The position numbers and the translations under genes are program-made. The notes under the pieces are model-generated. The model had not been told where the DNA came from and ran no database searches. It worked only from the letters and a program-made list of their open reading frames with translations. A stretch of DNA of 64,000 nt, taken from NCBI RefSeq assembly GCF_005938125.1, contig NZ_VCQN01000003.1:124001-188000 (forward strand). Direction: 5' to 3'. Positions 57,174 to 64,000 of this stretch are shown in pieces. Numbering within the stretch: the first letter of the stretch is position 1; the number at the start of each line of letters is the position of its first letter. Origin of the DNA: Bacillus sp. BHET2. GTDB lineage: Bacteria > Bacillota > Bacilli > Bacillales > Bacillaceae_B.

Positions 57174-58026
57174 ATAGTCTTTTTACCGAAATGGCTTTCC
57201 GCATTTTCCTTAGAGCATCTTGTCCTTCTTTCTCTCTTCTCATCATCAAGTTAACGTAGAGAGCATCAATCAAGGTTAACTGAGCAATACGGGAAGAGAG
57301 AGCTTCAGATCGATAGTCGGTTTCCTCTGATACGGTGAAGAGGGACGTATCGACACCTTGGCTTAATGGAGATCTGGCAAAGTTCGTGATGCAGATGGTC
57401 TTTGCCCCCGATTCTTTGACAATATCCATGACCTGTAGAATGTCCTTTGTCGATCCGGAATGGGAAATGAACACGGCGCAATCTTCACTCGTCATTTGGG
57501 AAGCGGTCATTAGCTGGATATGGCTGTCGCTCGCAGCATGGACACGTAAACCGGTTCGAATGAATTTATGGTACGCATCAAGGGCGATGACACCGGATCC
57601 ACCACTGCCGAAGAATTCGATTGATCGCGCTTGGCTCATGATGTCCACAGCTTTCATCAGCTTTTTTTCATCCATGACCATCAATGTGTCTTCTATGGTT
57701 TTAATATTTGATCGGAATACTTTAGTGGCAACAGTTTGAGCTGTGTCTCCTTCATCAATGCGCTCGTGTATGTCCTTGAGGCCAGTCACGATTTCTGAGG
57801 CAAGGGCAATTTTCATCGCTTGATATCCCTTAAAGCCGATTCGTTTACAAAAACGGAAAACAGTCGAGTCTGCAACTCCTAAATCTTCCGCCACCCCATT
57901 AATGGTCGAATGGATAATTTCGGTTGGATTTTCAAGTATATAGTCGGCTATTTTTTTCTCGGTCACGCTAAATTGAGGGTAGTGTGAGCGAATGCTTGCT
58001 AAACAATGCTGATGTTCTTGATTCAT
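57172..58026 (-). CDS. RpiR-family regulator (HTH + SIS), probable gluconate regulator
   Basis: A 284-residue regulator: N-terminal RpiR HTH (KKIADYILENPTEIIHSTIN, VADSTVFRFCKRIGFKGYQ) and a C-terminal sugar-isomerase (SIS) domain (RSIEFFGSGGSGVIALDAYHK, FISHSGSTKDILQ). Start 58026 follows ACAGGAGAGGTG. RpiR proteins sense phosphosugars through the SIS domain. It is divergent from gntP-gntK, so it likely controls gluconate use, in place of the GntR repressor of B. subtilis. Confidence 0.88.
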   Translation of the reverse strand: MNQEHQHCLASIRSHYPQFSVTEKKIADYILENPTEIIHSTINGVAEDLGVADSTVFRFCKRIGFKGYQAMKIALASEIVTGLKDIHERIDEGDTAQTVATKVFRSNIKTIEDTLMVMDEKKLMKAVDIMSQARSIEFFGSGGSGVIALDAYHKFIRTGLRVHAASDSHIQLMTASQMTSEDCAVFISHSGSTKDILQVMDIVKESGAKTICITNFARSPLSQGVDTSLFTVSEETDYRSEALSSRIAQLTLIDALYVNLMMRREKEGQDALRKMRKAISVKRL

Positions 58027-58096
58027 AGACACCTCTCCTGTAAGGGTTTTCATATTGATAGTATACAAGAATAAAAGAAAAAATAAAAATAATTTC

Positions 58097-58157
58097 TGTA
58101 AACGGTTGCAAAAAGAAAAATATTTTTTATAATAGAGATAGACAGAAAATAATTTTC
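58097..58157 (+). promoter_or_regulatory. gntP promoter with cre and candidate RpiR operator
   Basis: TTGCAA (58106-58111), a 16-bp spacer and TATAAT (58128-58133). The cre TGTAAACGGTTGCA (58097-58110) overlaps the -35, consistent with repression by CcpA. GAAAATAATTTTC (58145-58157) is a perfect 13-bp palindrome at the expected transcription start, a fitting operator for the divergent RpiR protein. A weaker cre (TGCAAACGCTTTAC, 12 of 14) lies at 58242-58255. Confidence 0.75.
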
Positions 58158-58340
58158 CTGATGATTTGTCATCCAGAAAGGAATTTCCTGAAGAGAAATT
58201 CTCTTAACGTAAATGGGAGAGTGAAAGTTACATAGATATATTGCAAACGCTTTACCATCGTCTGGATCAAGAAATCAAGATTAGAAGTTATAAAAAATTG
58301 GCAGCTGAGCTGTCGTGAAAAAAGAAAGGTAGGAATAGAC

Positions 58341-59684
58341 ATGTCTGATCAAATGCTTATTTTAGTGGCGCTTGCCGGAATTTTTCTTCTATTATTTTTA
58401 GTAATTAAAACAAAGCTTCATGCTTTTGTTGCCCTATTATTGGTGAGTTTAATTGTAGGGATCGCTGCTGGTATGCCGCTTCAGGAAGTAGTAGCTTCGA
58501 TTCAAAGCGGAATGGGAGGAACCCTCGGGTTTGTCGCAGTAGTTGTTGGTTTAGGTGCGATGTTCGGTCGTATGCTTGAAGTGTCTGGGGGAGCGGAACG
58601 ACTCGCTCAAACGCTGATTAATAAATTTGGTGAAGATAAAGCACAATGGTCTCTTGGGATTACAGGTTTCCTTGTAGCCATTCCCGTATTCTTTGATGTA
58701 GGATTTATCATTCTTGTACCGATTGTGTACGGATTAGCTCGAAAAACTGGAAAGTCATTATTATACTATGGAATTCCATTACTAGCGGGTCTTGCTGTTA
58801 CACACAGCTTCATTCCCCCGACTCCAGGACCGATTGCAGTTGCAGACTTAATCGGTGCGGACCTTGGTTGGGTTATCCTGTTTGGTGCTATTGCCGGGGT
58901 TCCATCCATGATCATCGCAGGTCCACTTTTTGCAAAATGGATTTCGAAACGAATTCATGCAGTGGTACCTGATTATATGCAGGCGGAAGAAATGGAGTAT
59001 GATAAAGAGCTTCCAAGTTTCGCACTGATTGCATCTCTTATCTCGATTCCATTAGTATTGATCTTATTGAATACGCTTTCGGGTGTAGTATTAGATGAAG
59101 GAAACACAATTCGCGCAATCTTGACGTTCTTGGGTCATCCTTTCGTAGCGTTAACGATTGCGACACTTCTTACATTTATTTTCTTAGGAACAAAGCGCGG
59201 ATATTCACGTCAAGACGTTCAGGATATTGCCACTAAAGCACTTGAACCTGCAGGGATCATCATTCTTGTAACAGGTGCTGGGGGAGTATTCAAGCAAGTA
59301 TTGATTGACTCTGGTGTAGGTGAAGTACTTGGTGAAATGATGGCAGGTTCAAGCTTACCACCGATTGCTCTTGCTTTCTTAATTGCTATGGTCGTACGCG
59401 TAGCACAAGGTTCAGCAACTGTTTCTATGGTCACAGCAGCAGGGTTGATGAGTCCGTTGATCGATACACTTGGTATGCAAGGGCCTGTTCTTGGCTTAAT
59501 GGTTATTGCCATCGCTTCAGGGGCAACGGTCTTCTCCCATGTTAATGATAGTGGTTTCTGGTTAGTGAACCGTTATTTTGGATTAGATGTGAAAGATACG
59601 TTAAAGTCATGGACAGTAATGGAAACGCTTATCGGTTTTGTAGGGTTTGCCGTTGCATTCATTTTAGGGATTTTCATTAGCTAA
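58341..59684 (+). CDS. gntP: Gluconate permease (GntP family)
   Basis: A 447-residue membrane protein with some 12-14 segments. It has FVAVVVGLGAMFGRMLEVSG, GIPLLAGLAVTHSFIPPTPGP and HVNDSGFWLVNRYFG, the GntP-family signatures. It imports gluconate with protons. The ribosome binding site is GAAAGG. The cognate kinase gene is 78 bp downstream. Confidence 0.93.
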   Translation: MSDQMLILVALAGIFLLLFLVIKTKLHAFVALLLVSLIVGIAAGMPLQEVVASIQSGMGGTLGFVAVVVGLGAMFGRMLEVSGGAERLAQTLINKFGEDKAQWSLGITGFLVAIPVFFDVGFIILVPIVYGLARKTGKSLLYYGIPLLAGLAVTHSFIPPTPGPIAVADLIGADLGWVILFGAIAGVPSMIIAGPLFAKWISKRIHAVVPDYMQAEEMEYDKELPSFALIASLISIPLVLILLNTLSGVVLDEGNTIRAILTFLGHPFVALTIATLLTFIFLGTKRGYSRQDVQDIATKALEPAGIIILVTGAGGVFKQVLIDSGVGEVLGEMMAGSSLPPIALAFLIAMVVRVAQGSATVSMVTAAGLMSPLIDTLGMQGPVLGLMVIAIASGATVFSHVNDSGFWLVNRYFGLDVKDTLKSWTVMETLIGFVGFAVAFILGIFIS

Positions 59685-59762
59685 AATAGGATAGAATAAT
59701 AGTAGAAGAGGGAAGAGCCATGTCGCTTCTTCCTTTTCTCTATTTATTTAGGAGGAACGAAG

Positions 59763-61286
59763 ATGTCAGAATTCATGATTGGTGTCGATATCGGGACCAC
59801 AAGTACAAAAGCAGTTCTTTTTAATAAAGAAGGAAAAGCGATCGATCGTCATGGGGTCGAATATCCATTACATACACCAGCTCCTGGAACAGCTGAGCAG
59901 GATCCGGAAGAAATTTTCCAAGCTGTCATTAAATGCATTAAAGAAGTGACCTCGAATACAAATGAAACCATTTCTTTTGTGTCGTTCAGCTCAGCCATGC
60001 ATAGCTTAATCCTCGTGGATGAGAACGATCAGCCGCTGACTCCTTCCATTACGTGGGCTGATAATCGAAGTGCAGATTGGGCGGAAAAAATTAAAAAAGA
60101 AATGAATGGAATGGAGATTTATCGTAGAACAGGCACGCCGATTCATCCAATGTCTCCACTGGTGAAACTTGCCTGGCTTCAGGATGAAAAACCGGAATTA
60201 TTCGGGAAAACCGCAAAGTTCATCTCCATCAAAGAATTTGTTTTCCATCGCTTGTTTGGAAAATACGTCGTGGATTATTCCATTGCATCTGCAACAGGGA
60301 TGTTCAACCTGGAAAATCTGGCATGGGATGAAGAAGCACTGAAGGTTGCAGGTGTGACAAAGGATCAGCTTTCCATTCCAATCTCTACAACAGAAAGTCT
60401 GACTGGGCTAAAATCTGAATATACGGAGATGCTTGGATTACCTGCAAATACTCCATTTGTTGTCGGGGCAAGTGACGGCGTTCTTTCGAATCTTGGCGTG
60501 AATGCCATCGAACCTGGTGTGGTAGCCGTGACAATTGGGACGAGTGGGGCTATTCGTGCCGTTACGGACCGACCGGTGACGGATCCAAAGGGTCGGATTT
60601 TCTGCTATGCCTTAACAGATAAACATTGGGTGATCGGAGGGCCGGTCAATAATGGCGGAATGATCTTCAGATGGGTTCGTGATGAGCTTGCTTCCGGGGA
60701 AGTGGAAGTGGCGAAGCGTTTAGGCAAGGATCCTTATGAGGTGCTCACCGATATTGCGGCTAAAGTGAAACCGGGATCTGAGGGACTGCTCTTCCATCCT
60801 TATATGGCTGGAGAACGGGCACCACTATGGAACGCGAAAGCCCGCGGCTCCTTCTTCGGACTTGGTATGCACCATAAGAAAGAGCATATGATTCGTGCCG
60901 TCCTTGAAGGGATTGTCATGAACTTGTACAGTGTGCTCCTTGCCCTGGAAGAATTAATTGGTACACCAAAACGTGTACAGGCAACAGGCGGTTTTGCTCG
61001 TTCTGAATTGTGGCGCCAGATGCTTGCAGACGTGTTCGATCAAGAGGTGGAAGTTCCGGAAAGCTTTGAAAGCTCTTGCCTCGGTGCAGTTGTGCTTGGC
61101 ATGTACGGTAACGGAATGATCGATTCCCTGGAGAAAGTAAGCGGAATGGTAGGATCGGTTCACTCTCACCAGCCAGATCCCGAAGCAACGCACGCTTATA
61201 CAAAACTGATGCCGATTTTTATACGTGTCCCACGTTTGTTAGAGGAAGAATACGAAGCGATCAGTGCTTATCAGGAGGAAAGCTGA
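59763..61286 (+). CDS. gntK: Gluconokinase (FGGY family)
   Basis: A 507-residue FGGY kinase: N-terminal phosphate loop GVDIGTTSTKAVLFN, ITWADNRSADWAEKI, and GASDGVLSNLGVNAIEPG with TIGTSGAIRAV in the second domain; ATGGFARSELWRQMLADVF closes the ATP site. It phosphorylates gluconate to 6-phosphogluconate, the B. subtilis-type gluconokinase. AGGAGG precedes the ATG. No gntZ (6-phosphogluconate dehydrogenase) gene follows. Confidence 0.93.
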   Translation: MSEFMIGVDIGTTSTKAVLFNKEGKAIDRHGVEYPLHTPAPGTAEQDPEEIFQAVIKCIKEVTSNTNETISFVSFSSAMHSLILVDENDQPLTPSITWADNRSADWAEKIKKEMNGMEIYRRTGTPIHPMSPLVKLAWLQDEKPELFGKTAKFISIKEFVFHRLFGKYVVDYSIASATGMFNLENLAWDEEALKVAGVTKDQLSIPISTTESLTGLKSEYTEMLGLPANTPFVVGASDGVLSNLGVNAIEPGVVAVTIGTSGAIRAVTDRPVTDPKGRIFCYALTDKHWVIGGPVNNGGMIFRWVRDELASGEVEVAKRLGKDPYEVLTDIAAKVKPGSEGLLFHPYMAGERAPLWNAKARGSFFGLGMHHKKEHMIRAVLEGIVMNLYSVLLALEELIGTPKRVQATGGFARSELWRQMLADVFDQEVEVPESFESSCLGAVVLGMYGNGMIDSLEKVSGMVGSVHSHQPDPEATHAYTKLMPIFIRVPRLLEEEYEAISAYQEES

Positions 61287-61312
61287 CTCATATGAGTCGG
61301 CTTTTTTTCGGA
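61283..61312 (+). terminator. Terminator of gntP-gntK
   Basis: AGCTGACT pairs with AGTCGGCT around CATATG, followed by seven Ts; the stop codon lies in the stem. Confidence 0.85.
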
Positions 61313-61446
61313 GAAGTGTGGTTTGTCCACTGGTTGACGATGCACCTTACAGATCTTTTGTGTGAAGGCAGTGAACTTTACGGGAACTCTACTATTAGAA
61401 AGAAAGTTGAAAGGGAATCACTTCGCCAAAAAGGGTCATTTTCATG

Positions 61447-61452
61447 TATAAT
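61447..61452 (+). promoter_or_regulatory. -10 box of the yebC-family gene
   Basis: TATAAT, 67 bp before the start codon. No convincing -35 is visible at 17 bp, so it may be a weak promoter or depend on upstream readthrough. Confidence 0.5.
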
Positions 61453-61518
61453 AGAAACGAAAATACCTTTTACTAATAGAAATAGATTATAGATAAATGT
61501 GAAAGAGAGTGAAACAAA

Positions 61519-62238
61519 ATGGGACGTAAGTGGAATAATATTAAAGAAAAGAAAGCGTCTAAAGACGCCAATACAAGTCGTATATATGCAAAATTTGGTC
61601 GTGAGATTTATGTGGCAGCAAAGCAGGGCGAACCGGATCCTGAACTGAACCAAACGCTGAAGTTTGTTCTCGAACGTGCGAAAACGTACAGCGTACCTAA
61701 ACATATTGTGGATCGTGCCATCGAGAAAGCAAAGGGCGGTTCAGAAGAAAGCTACGATGAACTTCGCTATGAAGGCTTCGGACCGAATGGTTCTATGGTC
61801 ATCGTGGACGCATTGACGAACAATGTGAACCGAACAGCATCCGAAGTGCGTGCTGCATTCGGGAAGAACGGTGGAAACATGGGTGTGAGTGGGTCGGTTG
61901 CCTATATGTTCGACGCAACGGCTGTTATTGGGATCGAAGGGAAATCTGAAGAAGACGCAATGGAAATCCTGATGGAAGCGGACGTGGATGCCCGTGACAT
62001 CATTGAGGAAGAAGATTCCGTGATCGTTTATGCTGAGCCGGATCAATTCCATGCGGTACAAGAGGCATTCAAAGGTGCCGGTATCACTGAATTTACTGTA
62101 GCGGAACTGACTATGCTCGCTCAGAATGATGTTGAGCTCTCAGAAGAGGATCAAGCTCAATTTGAAAAAATGATTGATGCGATTGAAGATCTGGAAGATG
62201 TTCAGCAGGTTTATCATAATGTCGATCTAGGTGAATAA
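61519..62238 (+). CDS. YebC/PmpR-family protein (YeeN-like)
   Basis: A 239-residue protein starting [20 protein letters not shown], with [49 protein letters not shown] and [21 protein letters not shown]. The family was annotated as transcriptional regulators; recent work links some members to translation of proline-rich stretches. The RKWNN start marks the YeeN-like rather than the AGHSKW (YebC) subtype. Confidence 0.93.
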   Translation: MGRKWNNIKEKKASKDANTSRIYAKFGREIYVAAKQGEPDPELNQTLKFVLERAKTYSVPKHIVDRAIEKAKGGSEESYDELRYEGFGPNGSMVIVDALTNNVNRTASEVRAAFGKNGGNMGVSGSVAYMFDATAVIGIEGKSEEDAMEILMEADVDARDIIEEEDSVIVYAEPDQFHAVQEAFKGAGITEFTVAELTMLAQNDVELSEEDQAQFEKMIDAIEDLEDVQQVYHNVDLGE

Positions 62239-62246
62239 TGAATGGG

Positions 62247-62287
62247 AGAGCCCCTTGGCGCTTTAGACGCCAAGGGGCTTTTTAATG
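62247..62287 (+). terminator. Terminator of the YebC-family gene
   Basis: AGCCCCTTGGCG pairs with CGCCAAGGGGCT around TTTAGA/CTTTAGA, followed by Ts. Confidence 0.93.
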
Positions 62288-62385
62288 CTCAGGATGGGAT
62301 TACAGTGACGAAAGTAAATTCATATAATCCTGATGAATAAGGAAAACTACTTTTATTCCAATTTGATAGAGGGTGAACAAGATAA

Positions 62386-62973
62386 ATGAAGCATTACAGC
62401 GTTGTATTGACGGTAGTGGTTTCTCTCATATTTTTCTGCATAAGTTCAATCGTAAGTGCTCACCCAATTCATGGAGGTGCAGAAGTAGATCTCAGTGGAG
62501 TCACGTATGTACAGTCAGAAACGAAACCGGATACCTTGTTGGAGAACTCATTCAGTAAGGCTTTCAAAATTAAACGTGGTGAAGATAAGATTCAATATTA
62601 CTATAATCAAATCGACTTGAATGATGATAACCAACCTGAAACGTTTGTCTATTTAGTGGGTATACCTACGTGTGGAAGTGGGGGATGCAGTGGCGCGCTA
62701 TTCACAAAGGAAAATTCTGAATACAAGTTGCTTACAACATTTTCATTAGTCAGAACTCCGATTATTGTCCAAAATGAAAAAACAAACGGGTGGAAAAATA
62801 TCATCATGTACGTTTCTGGAGGAGGAATAAAAGGTGGTTATAAACAATTACGATTCGATGGAAAAACCTATCCTTCTAATCCTTCAGTGCAACCGGGTGT
62901 TCAATCAGGGGAAATCAGAGGTTTAGGAATTATCAATGACGACATCTCAAAGAAAGAGGGCATTCCTTTTTAA
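62386..62973 (+). CDS. Secreted protein of unknown function
   Basis: A 195-residue protein with an N-terminal signal peptide (hydrophobic ~5-22, probable cleavage after SIVSA). The mature part has LNDDNQPETFVYLVG, like an FG-GAP or calcium-loop segment, and a paired-Cys region PTCGSGGCSGALF that may form a disulfide. GAGGGTGA precedes the start. Its own terminator follows. I do not recognise the family. Confidence 0.7.
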   Translation: MKHYSVVLTVVVSLIFFCISSIVSAHPIHGGAEVDLSGVTYVQSETKPDTLLENSFSKAFKIKRGEDKIQYYYNQIDLNDDNQPETFVYLVGIPTCGSGGCSGALFTKENSEYKLLTTFSLVRTPIIVQNEKTNGWKNIIMYVSGGGIKGGYKQLRFDGKTYPSNPSVQPGVQSGEIRGLGIINDDISKKEGIPF

Positions 62974-62984
62974 TGTCCTCATTT

Positions 62985-63037
62985 GAAAAGAACAAGGCAT
63001 ACTCAGAAATAGGAGTATGCCTTGTTCTTTTTTTGTG
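62985..63037 (+). terminator. Terminator of the secreted-protein gene
   Basis: AAGAACAAGGCATACTC pairs with GAGTATGCCTTGTTCTT around AGAAATAG, followed by Ts. Confidence 0.93.
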
Positions 63038-63182
63038 TGAGGAGGGTAGGTGTCGGGGGAGGTCGGATTAGCACTTTATTTGTCGAATTAATTGAAAATT
63101 CAGCAAAATACTTCATTATCCCATTTTGCTTTGTTATGCTAAAGATGAATCTGAATAAATCGTGAAAAAGGGAGAGGGAAAT

Positions 63183-64000
63183 ATGGGACTAGATCAACTT
63201 GAATTGCAGCAAGCAGAACAGAAGGTAGATCGGAAGGAGAAAACCAAACCCTATTTAACGGCATTGATCGGGTGGAGTCTGCCAGCGATCGAGGCGTGTA
63301 CCAAGTTAGATAGACCTTTCGTCGTTGTAGGTCCGCCAGATTTCGAAGCGTATGCACAAAAGCATGATATTGCTTTTATCGGGTGGGACTTCGATCGATT
63401 GAATGAAGGTTCGGATCATCTGTATAAACAGCTTAAGGCAATTGGAGCTGAGGTGGCCGTTCCGTTATATGAAGAATGTGTGGAATGGGCAGGGGCATTG
63501 AACTCCCGATTCCGAAGTGAACCACGCGTCTTTAATCGCTCTCTCCTCTTAAGAGATAAAGGGATGATGAAGCGGAAAGCGCAAATTGCCGGTATCAAAG
63601 TGGGTGTATTTGAAGAAGCCCGTGATAAAGAAGATGTAAGGCGTTTCTTAAAACGTGTGAATGAAGCCCTTTTGAAAGTTGAAGGTGATAAAAATGACCC
63701 CATTCACGTAAAACCTCTTGATAAAGCCGGATCTGTCGGGCACCGGGCCATTGAGAATCCGGAAGATATCGATGCCCTTACCGATTCTGAGTTTCCCCTC
63801 TTGATGGAAAGTCACCTAGACGGGCAGGAATTTTCGTGCGAAGTGTTCATTCACAAGGGTAAAATTCAATTCTTAAACATAACGGAGTATGTACGTTTAG
63901 GTTACTCGAATTTCGTACCTGCATCCCCAACCCTTGAAGAAAAACGTCCGATTATCCGTGAGGCGATTCAAAAGCTCATTGATGCATTTGAGATTGAATA
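63183..64000 (+). CDS. ATP-grasp domain protein (3' end outside window)
   Basis: The frame opens at ATG 63183 after GGGAGAGGGA and stays open to the window end (272 codons). It contains FNRSLLLRDKGMMKRKAQIAG (start of the ATP-grasp fold), IHVKPLDKAGSVGHRAIENP (the ATP-phosphate Lys and Ser-Gly loop) and FPLLMESHLDGQEFSCEVFI. Such stand-alone ATP-grasp ligases join a carboxylate to an amine or thiol. The N-terminal part (LTALIGWSLPAIEAC) is a pre-ATP-grasp segment. The specific substrates are unknown. Confidence 0.8.
   Translation, partial: MGLDQLELQQAEQKVDRKEKTKPYLTALIGWSLPAIEACTKLDRPFVVVGPPDFEAYAQKHDIAFIGWDFDRLNEGSDHLYKQLKAIGAEVAVPLYEECVEWAGALNSRFRSEPRVFNRSLLLRDKGMMKRKAQIAGIKVGVFEEARDKEDVRRFLKRVNEALLKVEGDKNDPIHVKPLDKAGSVGHRAIENPEDIDALTDSEFPLLMESHLDGQEFSCEVFIHKGKIQFLNITEYVRLGYSNFVPASPTLEEKRPIIREAIQKLIDAFEIE

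Noticed and set aside
58232-58318. Short frame encoding LQTLYHRLDQEIKIRSYKKLAAELS upstream of gntP
   Set aside because: It would need an ATA or TTG start with a doubtful binding site, and overlaps a cre-like sequence; too weak to call.

Overview
The window looks like chromosomal DNA of a Gram-positive, endospore-forming member of the Bacillaceae (Bacillus/Rossellomorea-like). Signs are AGGAGG-type ribosome binding sites with frequent GTG/TTG starts, hairpin plus T-run terminators, a T-box attenuator, catabolite-responsive elements (cre), CodY-like boxes, and best-recognised relatives such as YjcD, YfmL and Phe dehydrogenase of mesophilic bacilli. No prophage, insertion sequence, CRISPR array, rRNA or tRNA was seen. 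The genus is inferred.

Region 1 (1-20.8 kb) is aromatic amino acid catabolism. It opens with the end of a phenylacetate (paa) operon (3-hydroxyacyl-CoA dehydrogenase, thiolase) and its likely repressor gene paaX. A PadR/membrane-protein pair, a 2-nitropropane-dioxygenase-family flavoprotein and a three-gene ABC importer of the TrpXYZ type follow. Next come an FlK-like acyl-CoA thioesterase, phenylalanine dehydrogenase and a complete 2-oxoacid dehydrogenase complex (E1alpha, E1beta, E2, E3). The reading proposed here is Phe import -> phenylpyruvate -> phenylacetyl-CoA -> Paa ring cleavage. Four promoters in this stretch share a 15-bp palindrome (ACGTTRA-W-TTAACGT) just downstream of, or overlapping, the -10 box, which suggests one regulon. 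Tyrosine catabolism follows: HPPD, an aminotransferase behind a large hairpin and a leader peptide, a flavin-reductase-like protein, a fumarylacetoacetase-family protein and homogentisate dioxygenase.

Region 2 (21.2-37.6 kb) is branched-chain and threonine biosynthesis: ilvE-ilvD, an internal T-box, ilvB-ilvH-ilvC-leuA-leuB-leuC-leuD-ilvA, then hom-thrC-thrB. A cre lies upstream of the ilvE promoter and an 18-bp palindrome overlaps the hom promoter.

Region 3 (37.6-48.4 kb) is mixed housekeeping and accessory: AbrB-like protein, cation/proton antiporter, orphan PAS histidine kinase, DEAD-box helicase, amidohydrolase, GNAT acetyltransferase, a 1.1 kb gene-poor stretch of degenerate repeats, UvrD-type helicase and a 48-residue membrane protein.

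Region 4 (48.6-64 kb) carries kynB-kynU, a divergent sigma-54 activator with a clear -24/-12 promoter for a YjiH-like transporter and a class III aminotransferase, a sodium/solute symporter, a gluconate unit (rpiR-gntP-gntK), a YebC-family regulator, a secreted protein and a partial ATP-grasp gene.

Repeats are a theme. There are five copies of a hairpin element of about 120 bp with compensatory changes, two related 21-bp-period arrays, and a 12-mer (GGTCCGTCCCTC) found both in terminators and inside genes.
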